Shown in pieces: positions 24,349-34,426 of a stretch of 64,000 nt of DNA (positions are counted from its first letter, which is position 1; the number at the start of each line of letters is the position of its first letter). The notes beneath the pieces are model-generated. The model saw only the letters and a list, made by a program, of their open reading frames with translations, was not told the DNA's origin and did not search any database. Origin of the DNA: an uncultured Clostridia bacterium (GTDB lineage Bacteria > Bacillota > Clostridia > Oscillospirales > Acutalibacteraceae); the NCBI GenBank assembly GCA_944380765.1, contig CALWIO010000007.1, positions 1-64,000 on the forward strand. The letters are read 5' to 3'. The position numbers and the translations under genes were made by a program.

Positions 24349-26149
24349 CGTCAAGCTTCAACACCGCCATAAACGCCTCCTGCGGCACTTCAACCGTACC
24401 GAAACGGCGCATACGCTTCTTTCCTTCCTTCTGCTTTTCAAGCAGTTTTTTCTTTCTTGTTATGTCGCCGCCGTAGCATTTCGCCAGCACATCTTTGCGC
24501 ATGGCTTTAACCGTTTCGCGGGCAATAACCTTTCCGCCTATCGCCATCTGAATAGGTATTTCAAACATCTGGCGCGGAATATTCTCTTTGAGCTTTTCGG
24601 CGATTTTTCTCGCTCTCGGATAAGCCTTTTCGGAATGAATGATAAACGAGAGAGCGTCAACAATGTCGCCGTTGAGAAGAACATCAAGCTTAACAAGGCT
24701 TGAACGCTGATATTCGGCAGGCTCATAGTCAAAGGAGGCGTAGCCGCGCGTTCTGGATTTAAGAGCGTCAAAAAAGTCGTAAATTATCTCGTTGAGAGGC
24801 AGCTTGTAGTGCAAATCCACACGGTCGGCGGAAAGATATGTCATTCCTATATAACTGCCGCGCCTGTCCTGACAAAGGTCCATAATCGCTCCCACATATT
24901 CGGGCGGGGAGTATATATGAGCCTCAACGGTAGGCTCCTCGCAGTAGTCTATAATCGCCGGGTCGGGGTAGTTTGAGGGATTGTCAATCTCCTTTATCTC
25001 TCCGTTTGTAAGGTGAATTTTATATATAACGCTCGGAATTGTGGTGACAAGCTCCAGATTGTATTCTCTTTCAAGCCTTTCCTCAATTATTTCAAGGTGC
25101 AGAAGTCCCAGAAATCCGCAGCGGAAGCCGAACCCCAGCGCTCCCGAGGTTTCCGGCTCAAAGGAAAGCGCGGCGTCATTGAGCTGCAATTTTTCCAAAG
25201 CGTCATGCAGGTTTTCGTAATCGGCTCCGTCAGCCGGGTAAACTCCGCAGAATACCATCGGGTTTACCTTGCGGTATCCTTCAAGCGGCTCGGCGGCAGG
25301 TCTTTGCGCGGTGGTTACCGTGTCGCCTACTCTGGCGTCGCTGACTGTCTTTATTGAAGCCGTAATGTAACCTACTTCCCCTGAGGTCAGCTCTTTTGCC
25401 GGCTCCATGGCGTTGGGGCGCATATAGCCCACTTCAACTACCGTAAATTCGGCGCCTGTCGCCATCATTCTCATGGTGTCGCCGGCTTTGATTTTTCCGT
25501 CAACAATTCTGACATAAACAATTACGCCCTTGTAGCTGTCGTAAACCGAATCAAAAATAAGCGCGCGCAGAGGCTTTTCGTCATTGTCCTCAGGCGGAGG
25601 CACAAGCTTTACTATGCTTTCAAGCACTTCGCTTACATTTTCGCCCGTTTTAGCCGATACTCTCGGCGCTTCGTCACAGGGTATTCCTATTACTTCCTCC
25701 ACCTGTGCGGCAACCCGGTCGGGGTCGGCGGCAGGCAGGTCGATTTTGTTGATTACGGGTACTAATTCCAGATCGTGGTCAAGGGCAAGGTATGTATTCG
25801 CCAGCGTCTGCGCCTCCACCCCCTGCGAAGCGTCAATAATAAGCACAGCGCCCTCGCAGGCCGCAAGCGAGCGTGAAACCTCATAGTTAAAGTCCACATG
25901 ACCGGGAGTGTCGATAAGGTTAAGCTCATACTGCGTGCCGTCGTTTGCCTTGTAGTCGAGCTTTACGGCGTGAGCTTTTATGGTAATTCCCCGCTCTCTC
26001 TCCAAATCCATATTGTCAAGAAGCTGGTCGGTCATATCACGCTTTGAAACCGTCTGCGTAAGTTCAAGCAGACGGTCAGCAAGAGTTGACTTGCCGTGGT
26101 CGATGTGAGCTATAATTGAAAAATTCCTGATGTTTTCTTTTCTTGCCAT
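24341..26149 (-). CDS. lepA: Elongation factor 4 (LepA)
   Basis: 602 residues, full family length. The GTPase domain has [14 protein letters not shown] near 15-28, [10 protein letters not shown] near 54, DTPGHVDF near 80 and NKIDLP near 134. Domain II, two EF-G-like domains and the LepA-specific C-terminus ([20 protein letters not shown], then [18 protein letters not shown]) follow. LepA back-translocates stalled ribosomes or helps 30S assembly. AGAGGTAACT precedes ATG. Its stop overlaps the start of the YbaK-like gene, and hemW follows: lepA-hemW linkage is common in bacteria. Confidence 0.97.
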   Translation of the reverse strand: MARKENIRNFSIIAHIDHGKSTLADRLLELTQTVSKRDMTDQLLDNMDLERERGITIKAHAVKLDYKANDGTQYELNLIDTPGHVDFNYEVSRSLAACEGAVLIIDASQGVEAQTLANTYLALDHDLELVPVINKIDLPAADPDRVAAQVEEVIGIPCDEAPRVSAKTGENVSEVLESIVKLVPPPEDNDEKPLRALIFDSVYDSYKGVIVYVRIVDGKIKAGDTMRMMATGAEFTVVEVGYMRPNAMEPAKELTSGEVGYITASIKTVSDARVGDTVTTAQRPAAEPLEGYRKVNPMVFCGVYPADGADYENLHDALEKLQLNDAALSFEPETSGALGFGFRCGFLGLLHLEIIEERLEREYNLELVTTIPSVIYKIHLTNGEIKEIDNPSNYPDPAIIDYCEEPTVEAHIYSPPEYVGAIMDLCQDRRGSYIGMTYLSADRVDLHYKLPLNEIIYDFFDALKSRTRGYASFDYEPAEYQRSSLVKLDVLLNGDIVDALSFIIHSEKAYPRARKIAEKLKENIPRQMFEIPIQMAIGGKVIARETVKAMRKDVLAKCYGGDITRKKKLLEKQKEGKKRMRRFGTVEVPQEAFMAVLKLDDE

Positions 26150-26176
26150 AGTTACCTCTGTATTCTGAGAAAATTG

Positions 26177-26902
26177 TCAGCGATTTTGCTTGTCCTTTGA
26201 TTTATTCCCGGCGCTTTTGGGTACTTTGCCTGAAAGTCCTTGAAGCGTCACTGCAATTCCCGCGATTATCATAATTACCGGTATAATCATGGGAAAATAA
26301 AAGCTGTTTATAAAAAACCGCGCTATGCCCGAAAGGGAGAAAGTGTTGGACATTATAGCGAGGGCCCCGTATGAAATTATTATAACAACAATCCCGGCGG
26401 CGGTGTAAAAAAGATTTATTTTGCTTTTACCTTTGCGGCGGCTTTTACCGCCTTTTTTCCTGCCGGTAAAAAACGGAACAATGAACACAAGCGAACACAG
26501 CGAGAAAAACAGACCTATGTAAATCAACTGATTTCCCGAGCTGTCAGGGCCGCCCATAACAGCCTCTTTTGGATTTTCGGGATTGTATAGTATATCCGCT
26601 CTGCTGCCTGCCGAGGGGACTATCGCCGTACCGTATGATGTAGTCAGCGTGTATTCCCTGCCGTCAACTTCGTATCTGTAAATCAGCCGGTATGTATCGG
26701 CGCTCTCGGTTTTTCGGGAAGCGTCATAGCCGCCTTCGCTGTAAAGCGTGTAATCGTATAAATATCCTGAGGCTTTCTCATAACCCCTTGTGCCGGCTGT
26801 TTCGCGGATTCCCCATATCAGCAGGCAAACGCCGATTACAAAGCAGAGCGCAGGCAGAAAGAAAAACATTATGGATATTTTGTCGTTTGAAATTCTTTTC
26901 AT
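26177..26902 (-). CDS. DUF3592-type membrane protein
   Basis: 241 residues. One N-terminal membrane helix (residues 10-30) leads to an extracytoplasmic beta-rich stretch (YRLIYRYEVDGREYTLTTSYGT, DILYNPENPKEAVM) typical of DUF3592 proteins. Three further helices (about 125-145, 165-190, 205-230) and a very basic linker (GRKKGGKSRRKGKSK) follow. No function is established for the family. AGAGGAAATA precedes the ATG. It is in line with yitT upstream and lepA downstream, probably all one transcription unit. Confidence 0.75.
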   Translation of the reverse strand: MKRISNDKISIMFFFLPALCFVIGVCLLIWGIRETAGTRGYEKASGYLYDYTLYSEGGYDASRKTESADTYRLIYRYEVDGREYTLTTSYGTAIVPSAGSRADILYNPENPKEAVMGGPDSSGNQLIYIGLFFSLCSLVFIVPFFTGRKKGGKSRRKGKSKINLFYTAAGIVVIIISYGALAIMSNTFSLSGIARFFINSFYFPMIIPVIMIIAGIAVTLQGLSGKVPKSAGNKSKDKQNR

Positions 26903-26937
26903 TATTTCCTCTTAAATTCACAGCAGTTAAAAAGCCG

Positions 26938-27837
26938 TTAAGTTTCGCGGCGTCTGAATCCCTCGCCCGAAATATCCGAGGTTTCGCATATAACCACAAA
27001 AGCCTTTTCGTCAGCCGCCCTTACCGAGGCGGTAACCCGCGCCACATCGCTTGCGCGCGCTGCGCAGAAGAGCATACTGTGCTGCGCTCCGGTATATCCG
27101 CCGGTAACGGGGATAACGCTTACCCCGCGGTCGAGCGTTTCGGTAATTTCACGCGCGGCTTCGCTGCCTGAGTCGGTGATAATAAACATCAGCTTGTCAT
27201 GCGACAGTCCGGCAAGCACCAAGTCGATAGTCTGAGCGCTTACATAGATTACAACAAGCGAGTACAGCACATTTTCAAGGCTTCTGTAAACCGAAAACGA
27301 AACGCCGATTACTATTAGGTCGAGTATAAGCACAACCCGCCCCATAGACATCTGCGGAAATTTAAGCCGAAGCAGCTTTGAAAGAATATCCGTGCCGCCC
27401 GTAGTCGCTCCGTGCAGAAAAACAAGCCCCAGTCCCGCTCCGCTTAAAATTCCGGCAAAGAGCGAGGAAAGAAGCCGGTCGCCCTCATACGCGGGAAGAA
27501 AAACGGCGGTAACATCAATTAAAACCGAAACCAGCAGTGTGGCAAAAACCGTTCTCAGAATAAAGCGCGGACCGAATTTTATATAAGCCGCAATAAAAAG
27601 AGGAATGTTTAAAATAAAAACAACCGTGCCTATCGGCGTGCCGAAAAGGTAGTTGAGTATTGTGGCAACGCCCGTAAATCCGCCCAGCAGTATGTTGTTG
27701 GGCGCTAAAAAAATGTTCACCGCCAGCGCGTAGCAGACCGCTCCGGCAAGATAAAACAAAAAGTCAACGGCGGTTTTTTTAAAATTTTTATCCGATTGAT
27801 TCAGACTTATCAGCTCCGTTTTGCCATATAGCGTCAA
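26938..27837 (-). CDS. YitT-family membrane protein
   Basis: 299 residues. Five or six helices cover residues 20-215 with the family motifs APNNILLGGFTGVATIL near 45 and GATTGGTDILSKLLR near 145. A soluble DUF2179 domain (residues about 225-285: GVSVIPVTGGYTGAQHSMLF) closes the protein. Function is not established; the soluble domain probably binds a small ligand. The first 50 bases overlap the end of the Mini-RNase III gene, unusual for tightly packed genes; no better in-frame start is present downstream. Confidence 0.88.
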   Translation of the reverse strand: MTLYGKTELISLNQSDKNFKKTAVDFLFYLAGAVCYALAVNIFLAPNNILLGGFTGVATILNYLFGTPIGTVVFILNIPLFIAAYIKFGPRFILRTVFATLLVSVLIDVTAVFLPAYEGDRLLSSLFAGILSGAGLGLVFLHGATTGGTDILSKLLRLKFPQMSMGRVVLILDLIVIGVSFSVYRSLENVLYSLVVIYVSAQTIDLVLAGLSHDKLMFIITDSGSEAAREITETLDRGVSVIPVTGGYTGAQHSMLFCAARASDVARVTASVRAADEKAFVVICETSDISGEGFRRRET

Positions 27838-28189
27838 ACAAAGACAGAAGCCTTTCCTCCTCTTTATTTAAATACAGATAACCGAAAAGCGCTTCCAGCC
27901 CCGTGGCGTAGTGATAATCCCCGCCCGACTGATTTTTCGGCGTATGACCGGGGTGAGCGTTGCGGCCTCTTTTGAAAACCGAAAGTTCCTCTTCGCTCAG
28001 CAGCGGCAAAACGGCGCGCGCGGCTTCTGCCTGAGCCGCGGCGTTTACACAGCCGGTAGAAAGGGTATGTAGCTTTGCGGGCTGACGGTTAGCCGTGAGC
28101 AGAATATGCTCGCGGACTAAAAGCGTATATACCGCGTCGCCTAAAAAGGCGAGGGCAAGGGGACTGTAATTTTTAATATTGTTTTCCAT
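27788..28189 (-). CDS. mrnC: Mini-ribonuclease III
   Basis: 133 residues containing only the RNase III catalytic domain without the double-stranded RNA-binding domain. SPLALAFLGDAVYTLLVR near 9-26 is the RNase III signature with catalytic Asp, and YHYATGLEALFGYLYL near 92-107 carries the second acidic group. In Bacillus it trims 23S rRNA ends. It lies just before obgE on the chromosome order and overlaps yitT by 50 bases. Confidence 0.93.
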   Translation of the reverse strand: MENNIKNYSPLALAFLGDAVYTLLVREHILLTANRQPAKLHTLSTGCVNAAAQAEAARAVLPLLSEEELSVFKRGRNAHPGHTPKNQSGGDYHYATGLEALFGYLYLNKEEERLLSLFDAIWQNGADKSESIG

Positions 28190-28221
28190 ATTCAGCTCTT
28201 TTATTCCTTTTCGGGTTTCCT

Positions 28222-29502
<1,281 letters not shown>

Positions 29503-29659
29503 TCAGAATTACATCGCCGTTTTCGGCCCTTTCAGCTTTTATACAATTATATCTTTAATATTTTACACTAAACGGAATAAATAATAAATAGAATTTTTAC
29601 TTTTTTTCGTCAAAACTGCAAAAAAATTATAAAAACCGCTTATTTTGTGCTGAACTATA

Positions 29660-29688
29660 TTGACTAATACTATATATTGTGTTAAAAT
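29660..29688 (+). promoter_or_regulatory. Upstream promoter P1
   Basis: TTGACT (29660-29665), 17 bases, TAAAAT (29683-29688). It would give a leader of about 165 bases before the small membrane protein gene. Confidence 0.5.
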
Positions 29689-29776
29689 AATAACAAGAAA
29701 AGGCTGATAACAAAATCAGGCAAAAGTTAAGTCCTTTTTAACGGACAGTTAATATATAAAAAATCGAACATTTGTA

Positions 29777-29804
29777 TTGACAATGTGCAAAAATCAGCTA
29801 TAAT
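29777..29804 (+). promoter_or_regulatory. Downstream promoter P2
   Basis: TTGACA (29777-29782), 16 bases, perfect TATAAT (29799-29804), about 55 bases before the ATG at 29859. Confidence 0.75.
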
Positions 29805-29858
29805 AAGGCTTGTAAGGAACATTTGTTCAACATTGTTCGGGTAACGGAGGTAATAATT

Positions 29859-30095
29859 ATGTCAGCGGGATTTGCGCTCAGAACTTTAATAGAATTTGCG
29901 GCTATCGCCCTTTTGCTTTACGGCCTTGTCCGTGAAGATGATGTAATAGCTTTTGAACAGTCGGTAAAGAGAATTGTTGTCGGCAATGTAAGAAGAATAA
30001 TTAGAATCAGAAAGCACAAAAAAGCAGTCGCGAGGGGCGAGCATTTAAGACTTCATTCATCGGGCGGCAGTGTAAGCCGTTCGGGAGTCGCTTAA
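29859..30095 (+). CDS. Small membrane-anchored basic protein
   Basis: 78 residues. A single N-terminal membrane helix (LRTLIEFAAIALLLYGLV) is followed by a very basic region (RRIIRIRKHKKAVARGEH) and a Ser/Gly tail. No family is recognised; similar short proteins occur in gut Firmicutes. The start at 29859 has GGAGGTAATAATT before it; a longer frame starts at 29823, upstream of that site. Two consensus promoters precede it, so expression is probably high. The basic tail would face the cytoplasm and could contact nucleic acid or phospholipid. Confidence 0.7.
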   Translation: MSAGFALRTLIEFAAIALLLYGLVREDDVIAFEQSVKRIVVGNVRRIIRIRKHKKAVARGEHLRLHSSGGSVSRSGVA

Positions 30096-30125
30096 TAAGA
30101 CAATATCCGTTCTTTCACATCTACA

Positions 30126-30155
30126 AGGCAGGGCCGTCCGTTCATCGGGCGGCTT
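30126..30155 (+). terminator. Possible terminator of the small membrane protein gene
   Basis: GGCCGTCCG and CGGGCGGCT arms around a short loop, followed by a T-poor stretch and then CCCTTTTT. Confidence 0.45.
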
Positions 30156-30241
30156 TGTCTATTACCCTTTTTGATTTTTCCACGAGGAACAGCAGCCGCC
30201 GCAAGCGCAGGGCGTTTTAATTTAAAATGAGTCAAGCACCG

Positions 30242-30278
30242 AAAAAAAGCGGACGCTTTGCGCGTCCGCTTAATTTTT
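30242..30278. terminator. Bidirectional terminator
   Basis: AAGCGGACGC and GCGTCCGCTT arms, with seven A on the left and a T run on the right. It ends the minus-strand vitamin B6/radical SAM operon and can stop plus-strand transcription too. Confidence 0.8.
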
Positions 30279-30311
30279 TTATGAGGGTTATACTGCACAA
30301 ATACGCGGCGT

Positions 30312-30917
30312 TTACGCGCTGTATGTGCGCACACGCAGGGGAATTGAAAGGCTGTCGGCAAGCTCGCGGCAGGCTTCAATATCCTCTTCGCTTATAACAT
30401 CAACTACCGTCATTTTTACATTTGCGCCGAAGCTTTTGCACTCCGAAGCGAATTTCAAAATTGCGGCAAAGGACTCCTCCCCGAAGGCGGGACTGCAAAG
30501 CTCGTTGTATTTTTCCGCCGTGGGAGCGTTAAGGCTGACGGAAACCGTGTCAATTAGGGAACTTATTTCCTGAGCGGTGGCGCGCTTGTTTATAAGGTCG
30601 GAAAGCCCGTTAGTGTTAAGGCGCAGGGTAAAGCCACGGTCTTTAAGATAACGGGCGGTTTTTATAAGAGCGTCATAGTTGCAGGTAGGCTCTCCGTAAC
30701 CGCAGAAAATAACGCTTTTGCCGTATATTGAAAAGTCAAAAGCGTCAAGGGCTTCCTTTATTTCCTCAAACGAGGGACTGTGCTTGTCAAACCACAGGGT
30801 TTTTGCCTCGCCTACGGAGTCGCCGTTGTTGCGTATGCAGAATTTGCAGCGGCAGGGACAGGCGTTTGTGATGTTGAGATAAACCTTGTTTTCATAAGTG
30901 TAAACTATATCGGCCAT
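30312..30917 (-). CDS. TatD-associated radical SAM protein (TIGR04038-like)
   Basis: 201 residues. The cluster cysteines lie in ITNACPCRCKFCIR near 18-28 (CxxxCxxC), and SVIFCGYGEPTCNYDAL near 70 is the GGEP-like motif. TLRLNTNGLSDL and DTVSVSLNAPT are core barrel motifs. The short single-domain form and the FCGYGEPT wording fit the family named after its association with TatD nucleases, whose reaction is unknown. No TatD gene is in the window. The ATG at 30917 follows CCGGAGGTATTTTTT. It is the last gene of pdxK-S component-radical SAM. Confidence 0.8.
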   Translation of the reverse strand: MADIVYTYENKVYLNITNACPCRCKFCIRNNGDSVGEAKTLWFDKHSPSFEEIKEALDAFDFSIYGKSVIFCGYGEPTCNYDALIKTARYLKDRGFTLRLNTNGLSDLINKRATAQEISSLIDTVSVSLNAPTAEKYNELCSPAFGEESFAAILKFASECKSFGANVKMTVVDVISEEDIEACRELADSLSIPLRVRTYSA

Positions 30918-30934
30918 AAAAAATACCTCCGGAA

Positions 30935-31474
30935 TCATAAAGATTTGTAAATCCTTGTTTTAAAATTCATTTTATCAAGAGCGGCTGCCGCCGCGTAATA
31001 AACAGCCGCGCTTGCCGCAGCCTGAACCAGACTTCCAAAAACGGACAGTACAGCCGTCTGAAAGCTGTACATAACGCTTTCTGCCGCCAAATATCCGAGA
31101 ATCGTTACCGCTCCGGAAACCAACGGCATAAACGCAGTCGCTTTGCTGAGCATTTTCTGCGGCTTTTTTGTAAGTTTCAGCGTGAATACAAGGGAAAAAG
31201 GCAGCGTAGTAAGCGCCTTTATAACAGCGGTCGGAACAGCCCATACCGCCGCGCCTGCCAGAATATCGGCTGCCGCTCCGCCTACCGCGGCGGCTGCCGC
31301 CGCGTAAGGCAGGGGAAGTGTGCAGGCGGCAAGGTATATAATGCCGTCGCCGAAATGAATATACCCCTCGTTTATTCCCGTATATAATTTGAGCTGTGAG
31401 GTTATAACGGCGGTCAAAGCCGCGAAAACGGCTGTGAACGCTATGTTGATAATGTGTTTTTTGCTTTTATTCAT
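30935..31474 (-). CDS. ECF transporter S-component-like membrane protein (TIGR04002-like)
   Basis: 179 residues with about five or six helices, many Ala-rich. The N-terminal TAVFAALTAVITSQL and the segment GYIHFGDGIIYLAACTLP match the substrate-binding S components of energy-coupling-factor vitamin transporters. Similarity also covers the TIGR04002 membrane family, often seen beside this type of radical SAM gene. Placement directly after pyridoxal kinase suggests uptake of a B6 vitamer. ECF A, A' and T genes are not nearby, as expected for group II S components. Start ATG 31474 overlaps the pdxK stop (ATGAATAA), and GGAGCG precedes it. Confidence 0.75.
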   Translation of the reverse strand: MNKSKKHIINIAFTAVFAALTAVITSQLKLYTGINEGYIHFGDGIIYLAACTLPLPYAAAAAAVGGAAADILAGAAVWAVPTAVIKALTTLPFSLVFTLKLTKKPQKMLSKATAFMPLVSGAVTILGYLAAESVMYSFQTAVLSVFGSLVQAAASAAVYYAAAAALDKMNFKTRIYKSL

Positions 31475-32306
31475 AGGTAAGCGCTCCAAGATATTTTTGA
31501 AAATTTATTCCGTCATTGGGGTCTCCGGTCTCGTTTAAATATGTGTCCTCAATGGCTTTTTCAAGAAACGCCGCGGCAAAGCTGACGGCGTATTCAACGC
31601 TTTTTCCCTTTACCATTTCACCGCATACAATACTGGTAAAAATATCGCCCGTACCCGAATATGTGGCTCCGAAAATTCTTGATTTTGAAATATGCGTAAA
31701 TCCTTTTTCAACGGCAAGATTGTGAATAAAACCGCCGCTTCTGACGCCTGTTACAATTACGGTTTTAAGCGTGTCCGAAAGAAGCGAGCGGGCAAGCTTC
31801 TCCGCTTTTTTCAGGCTTTCTTCGCCCGGCTCCTTTGAAAATTCGGCGTTATAGTCCGTGTTGCAGAGCAGACAAAGCTCCGAAAGATTCGGCGTAATCA
31901 AACAGGCTTTTTTCGCGAGGCTCTTCACTTTTTCGCAAAGGGCAAGACTGTATGAGTCATAAAGCGCGCCGTCATCAGCCATAATCGGGTCAACGGCAAG
32001 CAGCGTGCCGGAGTCCTTAAAGCTGTCAAAAAAATCCGAAATTATGTCCGCCTGCTTTTCACAGGCAATAAATCCGGTCAGAACCGCGTCAAACCGTGCG
32101 CCCAGCTTCCGCCATTCCTTTATTATAGGCAAAAGATGTTCGGTGCAGTCGGCGCTGTAATATGAGTCGTATGCCGTCTGATTTGACAAAACCGCCGTCG
32201 GCAGAGGGCAGCATTCAATGCCCATAGCCGAAATAACGGGTATTGCCGCCGTCAGCGAACATCTGCCGAAGCCGGAAATATCGTTGATAACCGCTATCCT
32301 TTTCAA
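31467..32306 (-). CDS. pdxK: Pyridoxal/pyridoxamine kinase
   Basis: 279 residues of the PdxK/PdxY ribokinase-like fold. It phosphorylates pyridoxal, pyridoxine or pyridoxamine with ATP. KRIAVINDISGFGRCSLTAAIPVISAMG at the N-terminus, LPTAVLSNQTAYDSYY near 35-50 and DPIMADDGALYDSY near 105-120 match the family; GATYSGTGDIFTSIVCGEM near 215 holds the anion hole and catalytic Asp. The start is taken as TTG 32306 because AGAGGTG lies six bases before it; the longer frame up to 32363 runs into the promoter region. Divergent from the MocR-type regulator and overlapping the S-component gene. Confidence 0.88.
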   Translation of the reverse strand: MKRIAVINDISGFGRCSLTAAIPVISAMGIECCPLPTAVLSNQTAYDSYYSADCTEHLLPIIKEWRKLGARFDAVLTGFIACEKQADIISDFFDSFKDSGTLLAVDPIMADDGALYDSYSLALCEKVKSLAKKACLITPNLSELCLLCNTDYNAEFSKEPGEESLKKAEKLARSLLSDTLKTVIVTGVRSGGFIHNLAVEKGFTHISKSRIFGATYSGTGDIFTSIVCGEMVKGKSVEYAVSFAAAFLEKAIEDTYLNETGDPNDGINFQKYLGALTYE

Positions 32307-32318
32307 GAGCGTCACCTC

Positions 32319-32347
32319 TTGCAAATTTCTTTTTCGTGATATATAAT
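32319..32347 (+). promoter_or_regulatory. Promoter of the MocR/PdxR regulator gene
   Basis: TTGCAA (32319-32324), 17 bases, perfect TATAAT (32342-32347), 58 bases before ATG 32406. It lies in the 99-base divergent region shared with pdxK, so one regulator bound here could control both genes. Confidence 0.65.
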
Positions 32348-32405
32348 AACTCAAAAGTGTCACTAATAAAATATATAAATTTAATAATTTTTAAGGGGAC
32401 AATTT

Positions 32406-33710
32406 ATGAGCGGAAGAACTCTTTACATGCAGATTTACGATTATTACAAGTCGCTTATTGAAAGCGGCGACATCAAAGAGGGCGAGCGTCTGCCGTCAAT
32501 ATGCCGCTGCGCCGAGGAGAGGGGAGTAAGCAAGACTACCGTTGAGCAGGCGTATATGTGCCTTTGCGACGACGGATATGTCGTGCCTAAAAGACAGAGC
32601 GGATATTATGTCTCAAAAAGAGGCGGCAACACGGTGTTTGAGGATTCCGTCTCGGAGGAGAAAAGCGAGAAAAACGCTGTTAAATATGACTTTTCCTCTT
32701 CGGGAGTTGACGCGGAGAGCTTTGATTTGAGCCTGTGGAGAAGATATATGAAAAGCGCCCTCAGAAGAAACGAGGAGCTTCTTTTTTACGGCGAGCCGCA
32801 GGGCGAGTATGAGCTGAGAAAGGAAATAGCGGCTTATGTACGGCAGAGCCGCAACTGCGTGTGCAGCGAGCGCAATATTGTAATAGGCGCGGGAGTCCAG
32901 ACCTTGCTGCATATTCTGTGCCCGTTAATCGGCAGGGGAAAGACCGTGTATTTTGAAAATGCGGCGTATATGCAGGGCAAAGCGGTTTTCAGTGATTACG
33001 GCTTTAAAATTTCGGACAGCCGCGAAAAAAGCGGAGTGCTCTATGTTTCCCCCTCCCATTCTTCGGCATGGGGCGGCACAATGAGCGTAGCCGAACGCTT
33101 TGAGCTTACCGATTACGCAAAAAAAAGCGGCAAGCTGATTATTGAGGACGATTATGCGAGCGAATTCCGTTATTTCAACCGCCCCACGCCTTCGCTTCAA
33201 GGACTTGACGGAGGGCAGAACACGGTTTATCTGGGAACTTTTTCCAAGCTTCTGCTGCCTTCAATCCGCATAAGCTTTATGATTTTGCCTAAAAGCCTTA
33301 TGAAAAAATACGAAGAACGCCGCCGGCTATACAGCCAGACCGTTTCAAAAGCGGACCAGATAGCCCTTTGCAGCTATATACGCGACGGGCATCTTGCCGC
33401 CGGTATCAGAAAATCCAGGAAGCTGTACGCTCAAAAAACCAGATTGCTTGCCGCGGAGCTTATAAAGCAGTTCGGCGACAGCGCGGAGATACTCAAAACG
33501 GATTCGCCTCTTTATTTAAGATGCAATATATACTGTCCGTTCAGCACTTCTGAGTTTTCGCAAAGAGCCAAAGCCGCCGGAGTAGCCGTAATTCCGGCTG
33601 ATACCGGGGAAAAGGGGGCTCAGATAGCCTTTTCGGTGTCGGCGGTCAGCGCCGAAAACTTTGAAAAAGCGGCTAAAATCCTTAAAAACACAGCGTTTAT
33701 ACGCCAATAA
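32406..33710 (+). CDS. MocR/PdxR-type GntR-aminotransferase regulator
   Basis: 434 residues. The N-terminal winged helix (residues 1-75: LYMQIYDYYKSLIESGDI, GERLPSICRCAEERGVSKTT) is of GntR type. The rest is a class I aminotransferase-like domain with PLP-lysine in LGTFSKLLLPSIR near 285 and IEDDYASEFRYFN near 247. PdxR proteins of this family use pyridoxal phosphate as their signal and control B6 synthesis or salvage. Its position divergent from pdxK fits that role. AAGGGGACAATTT precedes ATG. Other MocR proteins regulate GABA or taurine genes, so the call rests on context. Confidence 0.85.
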   Translation: MSGRTLYMQIYDYYKSLIESGDIKEGERLPSICRCAEERGVSKTTVEQAYMCLCDDGYVVPKRQSGYYVSKRGGNTVFEDSVSEEKSEKNAVKYDFSSSGVDAESFDLSLWRRYMKSALRRNEELLFYGEPQGEYELRKEIAAYVRQSRNCVCSERNIVIGAGVQTLLHILCPLIGRGKTVYFENAAYMQGKAVFSDYGFKISDSREKSGVLYVSPSHSSAWGGTMSVAERFELTDYAKKSGKLIIEDDYASEFRYFNRPTPSLQGLDGGQNTVYLGTFSKLLLPSIRISFMILPKSLMKKYEERRRLYSQTVSKADQIALCSYIRDGHLAAGIRKSRKLYAQKTRLLAAELIKQFGDSAEILKTDSPLYLRCNIYCPFSTSEFSQRAKAAGVAVIPADTGEKGAQIAFSVSAVSAENFEKAAKILKNTAFIRQ

Positions 33711-33772
33711 GCATAAAATTTTCCGTATATTGTGTGCTAAATGCCAATATTGCAAATTATTTGTAAAATTGA

Positions 33773-33801
33773 TAGACATTTTTATAGGTTTCTGTTATAA
33801 T
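33773..33801 (+). promoter_or_regulatory. Promoter of the hydrogenase operon
   Basis: TAGACA (33773-33778), 17 bases, TATAAT (33796-33801), with a leader of about 120 bases. The leader holds a GAGCCGC/GCGGCTT hairpin (about 33881-33901) just before AAAGGAGGAAA. Confidence 0.65.
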
Positions 33802-33928
33802 CGTCTTATATACTGTTATGCACAAATAGTATATTTGCCGAGGCGCTGAAAAGCGCGGCATAAATACATTTTGGCTGGGTGAGCCGCCTTATCGCGGCTT
33901 ACAGAACTAAAAAGGAGGAAACTCACAA

Positions 33929-34426
33929 ATGCTCAAAAAGATTAGTTCCATTCCGTTCAAGGGAACTGCGGAGCAGGAAGCGCAGCTTAAAGCTGTAATC
34001 GAAGCCAATAAGGACGATAAGAGTATGCTCATGCATGTAATGCAGCAGGCGCAAGCTATTTACGATTATCTTCCCTATGAGGTTCAGGTGATGATTGCGG
34101 AGGGTATGGATGTGCCGCTTGAAAAGGTTTACGGCGTTTCAACCTTTTACGCGCAGTTCGCGCTTTCACCTAAGGGCGAATATAACATCTCGGTTTGTCT
34201 GGGAACAGCCTGCTATGTTAAGGGAGCCCAGGAACTTCTTGACAAGCTCAAGGAAAAACTCGGCATCGGTCCCGAGGAATGCACCGAAGACGGAAGATTT
34301 TCGCTTGAAGCGTGCCGCTGCATAGGCGCGTGCGGACTCGCTCCCGTCCTCACCGTTAACGATGAGGTTTACGGCAAGCTCACAGCGGACGATATTCCCG
34401 ACATTTTGGAAAAATACATGGCGTAA
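33929..34426 (+). CDS. hydC: Hydrogenase NuoE-like [2Fe-2S] subunit (HydC)
   Basis: 165 residues of the thioredoxin-like [2Fe-2S] ferredoxin family, as in NuoE. The four ligands are in CLGTACYVKG near 92-96 and CRCIGACGLAP near 131-137. PYEVQVMIAEGMDVPLEKVYGVSTFY near 50-75 is the family signature. In HydABC enzymes this subunit passes electrons between the flavin subunit and the rest. First gene of the operon; strong AGGAGG site. The stop overlaps the next start (TAATG). Confidence 0.9.
   Translation: MLKKISSIPFKGTAEQEAQLKAVIEANKDDKSMLMHVMQQAQAIYDYLPYEVQVMIAEGMDVPLEKVYGVSTFYAQFALSPKGEYNISVCLGTACYVKGAQELLDKLKEKLGIGPEECTEDGRFSLEACRCIGACGLAPVLTVNDEVYGKLTADDIPDILEKYMA

Noticed and set aside
26938-28189. 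A sequencing error in the 50-base overlap of yitT and mrnC
   Set aside because: Both frames keep family-like sequence to their ends and no single-base change would shorten the overlap, so it is taken as real.
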